64,000 nucleotides of DNA, taken from assembly GCA_965206125.1 (NCBI GenBank), contig CBDBIN010000039.1, positions 124,001 to 188,000 on the forward strand, written 5' to 3'. The stretch is from CAXWPM01 sp965206125. Its GTDB lineage: Bacteria > Acidobacteriota > Terriglobia > 20CM-2-55-15. The position numbers and the translations under genes were made by a program. The number at the start of each line of letters is the position of its first letter. Position 1 is the stretch's first letter. Below, piece by piece: positions 17,276 to 29,179 of the stretch. The notes under the pieces were generated by a model, which did not search any database, had not been told where the DNA came from, and saw nothing but the letters and a program-made list of their open reading frames with translations.

Positions 17276-18343
17276 ATGGTCCAAAAGTCTACAGTCGGCG
17301 CCGAGCTTGACGAACGCAGCCGGGAGATCCTCCGGCTCGTCATCGGCTCGTACATCCGCTCAGGAGAACCGGTCGGTTCGAGGACGGTTTCCAAGGTAAT
17401 TCCGAGCCGGCTCTCGCCGGCGACCATCCGCAACATCATGGCGGATCTGGAAGAGTCCGGATACCTGTTCCAGCCGCACACCTCCGCCGGGCGAGCGCCC
17501 TCGGAGAAAGGCTATCGATTTTACGTCGACTGTCTGGGACATTCCGGAAAACTGACTCGGTCGAACGAAGCCTACATCAACCAGGCGCTGTCGGAAGTCG
17601 ACACACCCGAGACGATGATGGCCACGGCGTCGTATCTTCTGTCCGACATATGCCACAACGTGGGCATCGTCGTCCCGCCACCGATCGAAACGAGTGTCAT
17701 CCAGCACATCGAATTCGTGCGACTCGACGACGCGAAGATTCTGGTCATCCTCGTATCGAAGTCGGGACTGCTGCAACAGAAACTGATCCGTGTTTCCGAA
17801 CCTTACAGCCAGGAAGAGTTGACCCGTGCCGGCAATTACCTCGTGGAGCGATTCTCCGGCAGCACTCTACCGGACATTCGGCGACAACTCGTCAGCGCCA
17901 TGCAGCAGGACAGAATCTTGTACGACCGGATGATGAGAAACCTCGTCGAGACGTGGGCGAAGACCCTGTCTGATTCCGAAGAGGATGGCGCCGCTGAATC
18001 GGCCTACGTCCAGGGCACCGGCAACATCATCTCCCAGGTCGACCTGTCCGATGTCGACATGATGCAGGAACTGTTCCGTGTGTTCGAGGAGAAGGGAAAG
18101 CTCGTGAAGATCCTGAACGCCTGTCTGCCCGACGAAACCGGAGACGGCGTACAGGTTACGATCGGCTCAGAGTTGGGAACTCCATGCATGCGCGACTTCA
18201 CTCTGATCACATCCCCCTACGTCCAGAGGGAGGGTGTGACTGGAGTCCTTGGAATCATCGGACCGACGCGGATGGAATACCGCAAGGGCATCTCGGTCGT
18301 CCTCTACCTGGCGAATGCCTTCAGCCGCCGGATCAACGCCTGA
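17276..18343 (+). CDS. hrcA: Heat-inducible transcription repressor HrcA
   Basis: 355 residues. The winged-helix N-terminus has the family signature: LRLVIGSYIRSGEPVGSRTV, SPATIRNIMADLEESGYL, QPHTSAGRAPSEKGYRFYVD. A GAF-like central domain and a C-terminal block (GVTGVLGIIGPTRMEYRKGI) follow. HrcA represses chaperone genes by binding CIRCE elements (TTAGCACTC-N9-GAGTGCTAA); no CIRCE is visible upstream of hrcA or grpE. The start is fixed by homology, and the promoter implies a very short leader. grpE lies 231 bases downstream, beyond a repeat pair. Confidence 0.95.
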   Translation: MVQKSTVGAELDERSREILRLVIGSYIRSGEPVGSRTVSKVIPSRLSPATIRNIMADLEESGYLFQPHTSAGRAPSEKGYRFYVDCLGHSGKLTRSNEAYINQALSEVDTPETMMATASYLLSDICHNVGIVVPPPIETSVIQHIEFVRLDDAKILVILVSKSGLLQQKLIRVSEPYSQEELTRAGNYLVERFSGSTLPDIRRQLVSAMQQDRILYDRMMRNLVETWAKTLSDSEEDGAAESAYVQGTGNIISQVDLSDVDMMQELFRVFEEKGKLVKILNACLPDETGDGVQVTIGSELGTPCMRDFTLITSPYVQREGVTGVLGIIGPTRMEYRKGISVVLYLANAFSRRINA

Positions 18344-18369
18344 CGGTAGGCGCCCACCGAACTCACTGA

Positions 18370-18436
18370 CAGAACCGGGAACGGTAGTGACCGGGTGGAT
18401 CGGCTGTTACCCCGTCGCTACCGCTCTGGGTTCTGA
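18370..18436. repeat. REP-like inverted pair between hrcA and grpE
   Basis: CAGAACCGGGAACGGTAGTG (18370 onward) and the inverted copy ending GCTCTGGGTTCTG (to 18436) face each other across 12 bases and can form a long hairpin. The pair could act as a transcript-end or RNA-stability structure between the two genes. Confidence 0.8.
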
Positions 18437-18506
18437 CAACCACTCACACGAGCTAACGTACAGAACCGTTCTATTGGGGCGAACCCAGCGTCCGCAACGC
18501 GGCTGC

Positions 18507-18512
18507 TATAAT
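18507..18512 (+). promoter_or_regulatory. Possible -10 box for grpE-dnaJ
   Basis: TATAAT 63 bases before the grpE start. No matching -35 box or heat-shock sigma consensus was found at the correct distance. Confidence 0.35.
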
Positions 18513-18574
18513 GAACGATCGGCCGTGCGGAAGGCACGCCGCTAGGCAACGTCTATCGACGAACCGAAGAGGTC

Positions 18575-19132
18575 ATGAAAGAAGAAGTCAATAATCAGGA
18601 CGTTATGGACCAGCTCCGAGGCGTCGGTGAAGAGACCTCGGTTTCGGGCTCCGACACTGTGGACCCTGCGCTGGAAGCACTCACTGCCGAACGTGACGAT
18701 CTCCAGGATCGACTTCTGCGGAAACAGGCGGAATTCGAGAATTTTCGAAAGCGCATCGATCGCGAGCGGTCTGAGTTCACGAAGTTTGCTTCCGCAGAAC
18801 TGATGCGCGAGGTGTTGAATGTGCTGGACTCGTTCGAGCTGGCGTTGCGCGAAGCATCGTCCGAGAAAGAGGACTCCGGCGACGTCAGGCAAGGCTTGGA
18901 ACTCATCCACAAGCAGCTTCTCGACAGCCTCAAGCGCTTCGGCCTGGAGGAAGTGGAAGCCGAGGGACGTCCGTTCGATCCTCACGTTCACGAAGCCGTC
19001 AACACACAGCCCAGCGACCAGCCGGAGGGAACCGTCCTCAACGAGTTGAGAAAGGGATACGTGCTCCACGGCAAACTGCTGCGGCCGGCCATGGTCACCG
19101 TTGCCGCACCGGCCGGAGGAACCGACGGGTGA
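18575..19132 (+). CDS. grpE: GrpE nucleotide exchange factor
   Basis: 185 residues. An acidic unstructured N-terminus is followed by the long dimerising helix (LQDRLLRKQAEFENFRKRID) and the C-terminal beta domain with RPFDPHVHEAVNTQ and LRKGYVLHGKLLRPAMVTVA. GrpE speeds ADP release from DnaK. The stop overlaps the GTG start of dnaJ (GTGA), so the two proteins are made together. No dnaK lies in this window. Confidence 0.95.
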   Translation: MKEEVNNQDVMDQLRGVGEETSVSGSDTVDPALEALTAERDDLQDRLLRKQAEFENFRKRIDRERSEFTKFASAELMREVLNVLDSFELALREASSEKEDSGDVRQGLELIHKQLLDSLKRFGLEEVEAEGRPFDPHVHEAVNTQPSDQPEGTVLNELRKGYVLHGKLLRPAMVTVAAPAGGTDG

Positions 19133-20259
19133 GCCAGAAGCGCGATTATTACGAGCTTTTGGGGCTCGGGCGAGATTGTTCTGAGCAGGAGATCAAGAGC
19201 GCATACCGGAAGCTGGCCCTGAAGTACCATCCCGACCGCAATCCAGGCGACCAGGAAGCCGAGGATCGGTTCAAGGAAGCCGCCGAGGCCTATTCCGTCC
19301 TCAGCGACAGCAAGAAACGCGGCCAATATGATCGGTTTGGACACGCCGGCGTGGGCGGGGGGATGGGCCCGGGCGGGGCTGGATTCGACCCGAGCGTTTT
19401 CTCCGATTTCAGCGACATCCTGGGCGACTTGTTCGGCTTCGGGGACCTGTTCGGGGGCGGTGCCCGGCGTGGAGGGCGCACGTCGAACCGCGGCGCCGAC
19501 CTGCGTTACGATCTGGACATCAGTTTCGAGGAAGCGGCGTTCGGCAAGCGGACGCGCGTCAAGGTTCCGCGGCACGAGACGTGCGGAGAGTGTGGAGGAT
19601 CTGGCGCGCCGAAGGGTAGCGGACCGACCTCCTGCCCGACATGCAATGGCTACGGCCAGGTGAGGTTTCAGCAGGGTTTCTTTTCGATCACCCGGACCTG
19701 CAGCCAGTGCCAGGGAAGTGGTCAGTTCATCAAGGATCCCTGCAAGACTTGTCGGGGCGAGGGCCGCATCGTACGTGAAAAGACGCTCGAACTGAAGATA
19801 CCGCCGGGCGTGGACACCGGCTCGAGGCTGCGCGTGTCGGGAGAGGGAGATTCGGGTGCGCGGGGCGGGCCTTCGGGCGACCTCTACGTCATGATCCAGG
19901 TTGAGGACCACGAATTCTTCGAGCGGCGCGACGACGACCTGTTCTGCCACGTTCCTATCTCGTTCTCTCAGGCCGCGCTCGGCGCAGCGATCGACGTGCC
20001 CACACTTGACGGCGACGAATTGCTGAAGATTCCCGCTGGAACCCAGCCTGAAAGCGTGTTTCGTATTCGGGGCGCGGGGATTGCGCGCACGAACGGGCGG
20101 GGACAGGGTGACCTTTATGTCAACGTCAGCGTCAACGTTCCCAAGAAGCTCACCCGTGATCAAAAGGAACTGATCGTGCAGCTCGGGGATTTGGACAACC
20201 AGGAAAACCAGCCGATTCAAAAGAAGATCCTCGAAAAAGTGAAAGAGATTTTCGGGTGA
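19129..20259 (+). CDS. dnaJ: Chaperone protein DnaJ
   Basis: 376 residues from a GTG that overlaps the grpE stop. The J domain carries HPD in LALKYHPDRNPGD. A Gly/Phe-rich linker follows (residues about 75-125). The zinc-binding domain has all four CxxCxGxG repeats: CGECGGSG, CPTCNGYG, CSQCQGSG and CKTCRGEG. The C-terminal substrate domains are complete. It is a co-chaperone that stimulates DnaK ATPase and delivers clients. Confidence 0.97.
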   Translation: MSQKRDYYELLGLGRDCSEQEIKSAYRKLALKYHPDRNPGDQEAEDRFKEAAEAYSVLSDSKKRGQYDRFGHAGVGGGMGPGGAGFDPSVFSDFSDILGDLFGFGDLFGGGARRGGRTSNRGADLRYDLDISFEEAAFGKRTRVKVPRHETCGECGGSGAPKGSGPTSCPTCNGYGQVRFQQGFFSITRTCSQCQGSGQFIKDPCKTCRGEGRIVREKTLELKIPPGVDTGSRLRVSGEGDSGARGGPSGDLYVMIQVEDHEFFERRDDDLFCHVPISFSQAALGAAIDVPTLDGDELLKIPAGTQPESVFRIRGAGIARTNGRGQGDLYVNVSVNVPKKLTRDQKELIVQLGDLDNQENQPIQKKILEKVKEIFG

Positions 20260-20285
20260 ATGATAGCTGTCAGTTTTCACTAGTC

Positions 20286-20344
20286 AGTTTTCAGTAATCA
20301 GGAGTCCGTGGTGGCGCTCGGCTGAAAATTGATCACTGAAAACT
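20286..20344. repeat. Inverted repeat of the TTTTCAGT type
   Basis: AGTTTTCAGTAATCA (20286-20300) and TGATCACTGAAAACT (20330-20344) pair at 14 of 15 positions. A further CAGTTTTCACT precedes the left arm. The right arm ends four bases before the prmA ATG, so the hairpin could mask that start. Confidence 0.7.
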
Positions 20345-20348
20345 CCCC

Positions 20349-21197
20349 ATGCACTGGCCTACCATCACAGTCGACGTTGACGAAGATCTCAGGGATACCG
20401 TCGTCGGTGAGTTTGCGTCGGACGGTATCGTCGGCGTCTGGGAAACCCCAGGGTCCGGTGACGCCGTGACGCTCATCCTGTATTTCGAGGAGGGGAGAGT
20501 TCCACCTCTGGTCGACGCGCGGATCGGCCGTATCTGCGAGAGGAACGGTGCCGCTGTCCCACACATCGAGCGGGGCTTCCAGGAGCAACAGGATTGGACC
20601 CGCGAATGGCGGCGCGGGTACAGGAGCTTTCCCGTCGGATATCGATTCCAGGTCGTCCCGAGTTGGGAAGAAGCTCGCTCCCGGGACGGCCGCATCGTCA
20701 TCCGCATCGATCCGGGGCAGGCATTTGGCGCCGGAACGCACGAGGCCACCGAACTGCTACTCGAAGCCCTCGAAGAGTTCCCGCCGGGCGCTCACGTGCT
20801 GGATCTTGGTACTGGATCCGGAATTCTCGCGATCGCAGCCCGAAAGCTGGGATGGCGTGTCGTTGTGGGTGTGGACATCGACCCGTACGCCGTCGGTGTC
20901 GCTTCGGAGAACATCCGCACCAATGACGTGGACGTGGCGCTTTACTGCGGGACGATCGCGGCGCTCGGCGCTCGCTCGGCCGACCTGATCCTCGCTAACC
21001 TTACGCTGGACGTCATCGATCCAATCCTGGGTGAGCTGGCAGGCTGCCTGGCGCCGGGTGGGCGGATAGTCCTGTCCGGTGTGCTGGACTCCCAGGTAGA
21101 CCGGTTGCGAGATCGGCTTCGAGAAGAGCGAATGCCGATCCTGAGGGAACTCGGTCGCGGCGAATGGGTCGCGATGATCGTTGGTGATGGCGATTAA
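20349..21197 (+). CDS. prmA: Ribosomal protein L11 methyltransferase PrmA
   Basis: 282 residues. The N-terminal L11-recognition domain is followed by a class I methyltransferase domain with DPGQAFGAGTHEATEL, motif I VLDLGTGSGILAIAA and LILANLTLDVI. It trimethylates L11 in the cytoplasm. The ATG lacks a clear ribosome site because the inverted repeat abuts it. It overlaps the rsmE start by 11 bases; a dnaJ-prmA-rsmE order is common. Confidence 0.92.
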   Translation: MHWPTITVDVDEDLRDTVVGEFASDGIVGVWETPGSGDAVTLILYFEEGRVPPLVDARIGRICERNGAAVPHIERGFQEQQDWTREWRRGYRSFPVGYRFQVVPSWEEARSRDGRIVIRIDPGQAFGAGTHEATELLLEALEEFPPGAHVLDLGTGSGILAIAARKLGWRVVVGVDIDPYAVGVASENIRTNDVDVALYCGTIAALGARSADLILANLTLDVIDPILGELAGCLAPGGRIVLSGVLDSQVDRLRDRLREERMPILRELGRGEWVAMIVGDGD

Positions 21198-21791
21198 GTC
21201 CGCATACTGCCCGGAGCCCGAGCCCGACATGGGTCGGATCGTCGTTGGCGGCGACGAGCATCGCCATCTGATGGTGTCCCGGACCGTTGCCGGAGAGAGC
21301 ATCGAGGTCTTCGACGGTCGGGGAAAGGTCTGGTCGGGGAAGGTCCAGTCAGTCGAGAAGAAGACGACCACGATCTTCGTCGACAACGAGCGGACAGTCC
21401 CGCCGCCTGTGGCGGAGATTATCCTCGTGCAGGCCCTGATCAAGACCGCCGCTTTCGAATGGCTTCTCGAAAAGGCCGTCGAAGTTGGTGTTACGCGCAT
21501 CATTCCGTTTCGGGCGGCGCGATCGAACGTTTCGGACGGAGAACGCGGTGACCGGTGGCGTCGGATCATCGTAGAAGCGGCGAAGCAGACCAAACAGTAC
21601 CGTTTGCCCGTCCTGGATTCGGTTTCCTCCCTGGAACTGGCCCTCACCACCGAAGCCGAATCGCGGGTTCTGTTCACTGAACGCGCAGGCGGCGCACTGG
21701 GTTCAGCCATCTCGGATCGAATATACTGCGTTCCGAGACCGCGGCCATCGTCGGTGCCGCGCTCATCGGCTATCAATTGGGAGTTCTATGA
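21187..21791 (+). pseudogene. rsmE: 16S rRNA m3U1498 methyltransferase gene with internal deletion
   Basis: The N-terminal PUA-like and early SPOUT parts are normal (VLVQALIK, EWLLEKAVEVGVTRIIPF, RWRRIIVEAAKQTKQYRLP) down to LFTERAGGALGSAI at about 21712. The frame then yields unrelated residues. In the +1 frame the true C-terminus appears (NILRSETAAIVGAALIGYQLGVL) and ends at TGA 21789-21791. The roughly 30 residues between, including the GPEGG SAM-binding motif, are absent. The join near 21705-21722 is therefore a deletion with frame change. Ancestrally the stop overlapped the next ATG (ATGA). Confidence 0.82.
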
Positions 21792-22591
21792 AATCAACTG
21801 TTCTTGTGACGGCCCTGGTCTTGATCGGCCTGTTGGTGCCGCCGCTTGTCGCGGCCCAGCAACGGCCCCTGCTGACCGAGGACCCCCGGTTGATAACGGA
21901 AGGGACCCTCATCACCGAGCTGGGTTTCGGTTACTTCGACAGCGTGCGTCTGCCGGTGAACGGAGTCGGGGGTAACCTGCTTTCGATGGTAGACGGTGGT
22001 TTTCACTTCGGCTTGGCCCGTCGAGTGGAATTCCAGGTCACCGGTGTGCTGCGCAACTACCTGTGGGTCCGCGAGGGGGGCTCGGGACAGAGAAACGACT
22101 GGGGCGATAGCCAGGTTTCGACAAAGATCGCGCTGGTCGGTGCGATCGGGGGACTGCCGGACCTGACCCTGCGTACGACAGTCGTGCTCCCGAATTCCAG
22201 CAACGAGAGTATCGGCAAGGACGGAACGGACTTCTTCGGAAGCCTCCTGGTCGGCAAGTCCATCGGAACTGCATACGTCTTCGGGAACCTGGGGCTCGGC
22301 ATCCTCGACGACGCAGAACGCGCGTCGGCCCAGCAGGATGTCCTGACTTACGGAGTCGCAGCGTTCGTGCCTGTCGGAAGGATACGGCTGGCGTTCGAGG
22401 TCAACGGTCTGGAAAACCCGCAGTCCAACCCGACCGTCGGCGGAGAAGACCGCGCCCAGGCCCGTGCCGGCGTTCAATGGGAACTGTTCGGGATGCGGTG
22501 GGACTTGGGTGTCACGGCGGGTCTGACCAACCTCGACCACCGTGTGGGGGTCGTTTTTGGAACTACAAAGTCCTTCACCCTGTGGCGATAA
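21788..22591 (+). CDS. Secreted protein, probable outer-membrane beta-barrel
   Basis: 267 residues with an N-terminal signal peptide (VLVTALVLIGLLVPPLVAAQ, cleavage near AAQ). The rest alternates polar and hydrophobic residues in short strands (ITELGFGYFDS, VEFQVTGVLRNYLWV, DLTLRTTVVLPNSS, FGNLGLGILD, IRLAFEVNGLEN), typical of transporter-like barrels of the phenol-degradation MetA type. The ATG overlaps the ancestral stop of rsmE. It contains no cysteines other than possible signal-region ones. Substrate is unknown. Confidence 0.65.
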   Translation: MKSTVLVTALVLIGLLVPPLVAAQQRPLLTEDPRLITEGTLITELGFGYFDSVRLPVNGVGGNLLSMVDGGFHFGLARRVEFQVTGVLRNYLWVREGGSGQRNDWGDSQVSTKIALVGAIGGLPDLTLRTTVVLPNSSNESIGKDGTDFFGSLLVGKSIGTAYVFGNLGLGILDDAERASAQQDVLTYGVAAFVPVGRIRLAFEVNGLENPQSNPTVGGEDRAQARAGVQWELFGMRWDLGVTAGLTNLDHRVGVVFGTTKSFTLWR

Positions 22592-22674
22592 CAGAACCGG
22601 GAGCGGTAGCGACCGGGTCGATGCGCAGGAGTCTACGGGTTTTTGCCACCCGGTCGCTACCGCTCCCGGTTCTG
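22592..22674. repeat. REP-like inverted pair
   Basis: CAGAACCGGGAGCGGTAGCG begins one base after the barrel gene's stop; the inverted mate ends GCTCCCGGTTCTG at 22674. The ribosome site GGAGGT of the next gene touches the right copy. Confidence 0.85.
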
Positions 22675-22688
22675 CCGGAGGTCGGTTC

Positions 22689-23108
22689 ATGGTTCGACTT
22701 GTGTGCTCGGTCCTTCTCCTTACCACACTCTCCTGCGCTCCATCGGGTCCGCGTCTGGAACGAGCCGACGGCGCCGCTTGGGTGGATATCGCTCCACTCG
22801 AGTTGATGTCGATAGACGGGTTCCGGGATGGAGAGCGGGTCGAAGCCCGAATCTACCTGGCGGGCGATGCCGTCGATTTTCGGCTCGCCTTCGAGATTGT
22901 CCTGGGACCTCCGGCGAGCTTTGTTCGGGGGACCCACGAATCGGTGATTGCGGGCGAGCGGTCGGCAGGCCCGTTGAGCGCGGAATACGTCGACTTCCTC
23001 GGTGGGCAGAACGCCGCTCCCTCCGTCGGGGGAGTCTTTATTGTCGAAGTGCCCGACACGGGTGCCCGATACCGCCTGCGGGTTCCCGCCACACCTCTCC
23101 GGCGTTGA
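22689..23108 (+). CDS. Small predicted lipoprotein, function unknown
   Basis: 139 residues starting at the ATG at 22689, eight bases after GGAGGT; longer ORF starts would include the repeat. The N-terminus MVRLVCSVLLLTTLSC is a lipoprotein signal with lipobox LTTLSC and C16 as the acylated residue. The mature part is rich in beta-type segments (ARIYLAGDAVDFRLAFEIVL, GGVFIVEVPDTGARYRLRVP). No family is recognised. It follows the barrel gene and may share its transcript. Confidence 0.6.
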   Translation: MVRLVCSVLLLTTLSCAPSGPRLERADGAAWVDIAPLELMSIDGFRDGERVEARIYLAGDAVDFRLAFEIVLGPPASFVRGTHESVIAGERSAGPLSAEYVDFLGGQNAAPSVGGVFIVEVPDTGARYRLRVPATPLRR

Positions 23109-23170
23109 GGCTTTCGAATCGATCTTGAATCCTCTAAGATGACTTCGGCATACTGAGATTGTAGCTACGG

Positions 23171-23202
23171 AGCCTGTGGTTGACCGACTTCCACCACAGG
23201 CT
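23171..23202. other. Stem-loop upstream of lepB
   Basis: AGCCTGTGG (23171-23179) and CCACAGGCT (23194-23202) form a perfect 9-bp stem with a 14-base loop. No U-run follows, so it may be a leader structure of lepB or an operator. Confidence 0.4.
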
Positions 23203-23222
23203 GCTAGTCCGGCGAATCAGTC

Positions 23223-23807
23223 ATGAACTCCGAACATCCAGAAGAGCAGACAACTGCGGCTACAGATGCGCCGCCCGTAGAGCGTCAGCTGAGTCTTTTG
23301 AGTGAGGTACGAGGTTGGGCGCGAGACGTCTTCTTCGCGATCGGAACCGCCATCATCATCGTCGTTTTCTTCTACCAGCCGGTCAAGGTGGAAGGCACCA
23401 GCATGCTTCCGGAACTGGTCGATCAGGAGCGAATTTTCGTCAACAAGTTCGTCTACCGGATCGGCAGCATCGAGAGGGGAGACATTGTCGTCTTCTGGTA
23501 TCCGCTCGATCCGACGAAATCTTACATCAAGCGGATAGTCGGGTTGCCGGGAGACGTCGTTGAAGTGAATCGGGGGACGGTCATCGTAAACGACGAAGTG
23601 CTGGACGAGATCTACGTGCCCCCGAACTATTTCGATCGGAGAAGCTACAAGTCTACCCAGGTCGAGCCGGGCCACTACTACGTCCTGGGCGACCACCGCA
23701 ATCAATCCAACGACAGCCGCATGTGGGGTCTTGTACCCGAACAGAATATTTATGGAAAGGCTGTCTTCCGCTACTGGCCGATGAGCAAGATGGGCACGAT
23801 CGATTAA
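23223..23807 (+). CDS. lepB: Signal peptidase I
   Basis: 194 residues. A transmembrane helix (FFAIGTAIIIVVFFYQ, about residues 37-52) precedes the catalytic dyad: S60 in VEGTSMLPEL and K103 in SYIKRIVGLPGD. Box E (YVLGDHRNQSNDSRMWG) is complete. It removes signal peptides on the outer face of the inner membrane. The stop overlaps the carA start (TAATG), so it heads a lepB-carA-carB unit. Confidence 0.95.
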   Translation: MNSEHPEEQTTAATDAPPVERQLSLLSEVRGWARDVFFAIGTAIIIVVFFYQPVKVEGTSMLPELVDQERIFVNKFVYRIGSIERGDIVVFWYPLDPTKSYIKRIVGLPGDVVEVNRGTVIVNDEVLDEIYVPPNYFDRRSYKSTQVEPGHYYVLGDHRNQSNDSRMWGLVPEQNIYGKAVFRYWPMSKMGTID

Positions 23808-24917
23808 TGAAAGCGACATTGCTCCTCGAGGATGGTCGGGTGTTCCGTGGTTCCGGCCACGGCTTCGAGGGCGAAGCTGTTGGCGAAGTCGTTTTCAATA
23901 CATCGATGTCCGGCTACCAGGAGATCCTCACCGATCCTTCCTACGCGGGTCAGATCGTTACGATGACCTACCCGCTGATCGGCAACACTGGAGTCAACAC
24001 CGAGGACGTCGAATCCCGACGCCCGTTCCTCGAGGCGTTTGTCGTACGCCGCATGTCGCCGCACCCGAGCAACTGGCGGATGACGGAACCACTCGGGGAC
24101 TACCTCGAGCGCAACCGCATCCCGGCGATCGCGGACATCGACACGCGCGCGCTCGTGCGACATATCCGCACGAAGGGGGCGATGCGCGCAGTCTTGTCGT
24201 TGATAGACGACGACCTCGAATCGCTGAGTGCCAAGGTTTCCGGATCCCCGGAGATGGTCGGCCGAGACCTGGCCGGCGCCGTGACGGCCAAAGAAGCCTA
24301 CGAGGCGCCGACCGAGGCTGTCGAGTTCATCGAGTTTGCCGATCTGGACGCCGGTAAGACTCGATTTCGCGTTGTCGCGTACGATTTCGGTATCAAAACC
24401 AACATCCTGCGCGACCTCGTCCACTGTGGAGCCGACGTGCGAGTCGTCCCCGCGTCGACGAGTGCCGCCGACGTTCTGGACTTGAATCCGGACGGCATTT
24501 TCCTTTCGAACGGTCCGGGCGACCCGGAGGCCGTCGACTACGCCGTGGGCAATATCCGCAAGCTGATCGGGAGCAAGCCCGTATTCGGTATCTGCCTGGG
24601 CCACCAGATCATGGGGCTCGCGCTGGGAGGACGGACGTTCAAGCTCAAGTACGGGCACCATGGCGGCAACCATCCCGTCATGAACGTGGACACCGGCCGC
24701 GTGGAAATCACAGCGCAGAACCACGGGTTTGCCGTCGATCCGGACAGCCTCGACGATGAGGAAGTGCGGATCACCCACATCAACCTGAACGATCAGACTA
24801 TCGAGGGAGTCGAGCATCGACGTCTACCCGCTTTCAGCGTGCAATACCACCCGGAGGCGTCGCCCGGCCCCCATGATTCCTACTACTTGTTCGAGAAATT
24901 TTTCCGCATGATGCGTG

Positions 24918-24925
<8 letters not shown>
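23807..24925 (+). CDS. carA: Carbamoyl-phosphate synthase small subunit
   Basis: 372 residues from the ATG that overlaps the lepB stop. The N-terminal domain (FNTSMSGYQEILTDPSYAGQ) and the glutaminase domain (FLSNGPGDP, C263 in GICLGHQ, H348 and E350 in YHPEAS) are complete. It releases ammonia from glutamine for CarB in arginine and pyrimidine synthesis. It overlaps carB by eight bases. Confidence 0.97.
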
Positions 24926-28139
<3,214 letters not shown>

Positions 28140-28690
28140 AACGCATCTGCAGCTTACGCTTCAGAATCCTTGCAGCAACCTCCTTAGAGTACGCCGCGCG
28201 ACTTCTGACCGAGGATTTACACGGGCGCGTTCTGGGACGACTCACACCAGACGAACGGCCGAATCAAACGCTGTGCCATCACCCACAACCCACCCACATG
28301 CAACTTCACGTTCGACGTCGAATGCCTGGTGCGGTCCCAACTGCCTCTCGGAACACACCGGTTCTGCGACCAAGCTGTCGTAGCAGCAGACGGTGTTGTC
28401 GGACGTAGGAACGGCATCGCCCGACCCGCCAGTTCCAGATAAATTCCCTGGATTGAGTCGTTAGCTGAAACCGAGCGTCCGGAAGAACCGGACCAAAAAA
28501 GTTTGCTTGCGCTTTGACCGCCCCTGCGGTCTTATGGTCTTCTACGTAGGTTTTACAATGAGGCGACAAACGCGACAAACGCGACAAACTCTGGTCAGTC
28601 TCCTGAGTATGGACGACTAACGATGCGCCGCTGGCACCGGTACTACCATCTGGCCCACGGGAACGTGCGTTCTTGCCGTAGGAATCGGGA
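28140..28690. other. Gene-free stretch before the first pilin cluster
   Basis: No credible gene in 551 bases. A run AAAAAAG at about 28497 and TTTGACC at about 28516 might belong to a promoter of the pilin genes. A three-unit 9-base tandem repeat lies at 28563-28589. Nothing else is recognised. Confidence 0.5.
28563..28589. repeat. Three tandem copies of GCGACAAAC
   Basis: Perfect 9-base direct repeats, about 100 bases before the first pilin gene. They could be a binding array for a regulator or a slippage-prone tract. Confidence 0.7.
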
Positions 28691-29179
28691 ATGACAGACG
28701 CCCGACATTGCCCACCACGATCTGGCCCTGTCTTTGCGGCTGAACGGCGCGCCGGCGGTTTCACGCTTTTCGAGTTGATGATCGTCGTGTTGATAATTCT
28801 TGCCGTGTCGATAGTGACCGTTCCGAACGTCGACCGGACGTTACAGACGTTCCGCCTCGACGGCAGTGCCTCTATGATCTACAACAAAGCCCTGCAAGCG
28901 CGACTCAACGCAATCAAGCGAAACCGGCAAGCCTGGCTGGCGATTGATTCCGACGACGGTGAGGTTCAGGTTCGGACCACCGACGACACACCGGCAACCA
29001 TCGATGTCGGGATCCCGGGATTGCTGCAGAGCACAGTGGGTTTCCAGGAAGGAACCCCTGCCGAAATTCGCTTTGACTCGATGGGGCGGCCGACAGTTGC
29101 GCGGACGATCGTGATCGAAACAGCCGATATGGAGAAGACGATCACCGTCTCAGCGACAGGCCGCATAACGGTGAACTGA
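28691..29179 (+). CDS. GspH/FimT-like minor pseudopilin, first set
   Basis: 162 residues. A class III prepilin signal, GGFTLFELMIVVLIILAVSIV, has the conserved glutamate at +5 after the PilD-type cleavage site. A GspH-like C-terminal part follows (LDGSASMIYNKALQARLNAI, then TPAEIRFDSMGRP). It belongs to the type IV pilus or pseudopilus priming complex. It overlaps the next gene by one base (TGATG). Confidence 0.85.
   Translation: MTDARHCPPRSGPVFAAERRAGGFTLFELMIVVLIILAVSIVTVPNVDRTLQTFRLDGSASMIYNKALQARLNAIKRNRQAWLAIDSDDGEVQVRTTDDTPATIDVGIPGLLQSTVGFQEGTPAEIRFDSMGRPTVARTIVIETADMEKTITVSATGRITVN

Noticed and set aside
17165..18574. CIRCE operator near hrcA or grpE
   Set aside because: No 9-base TTAGCACTC/GAGTGCTAA pair, even with two mismatches, could be found by eye.
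21187..21975. RsmE as an intact 264-residue protein
   Set aside because: Residues after about 180 match no methyltransferase and overlap the signal peptide region of the next gene; the true C-terminus lies in another frame.
23804..24817. Minus-strand ORF of 337 codons across carA
   Set aside because: Antisense shadow of a clearly conserved enzyme gene.
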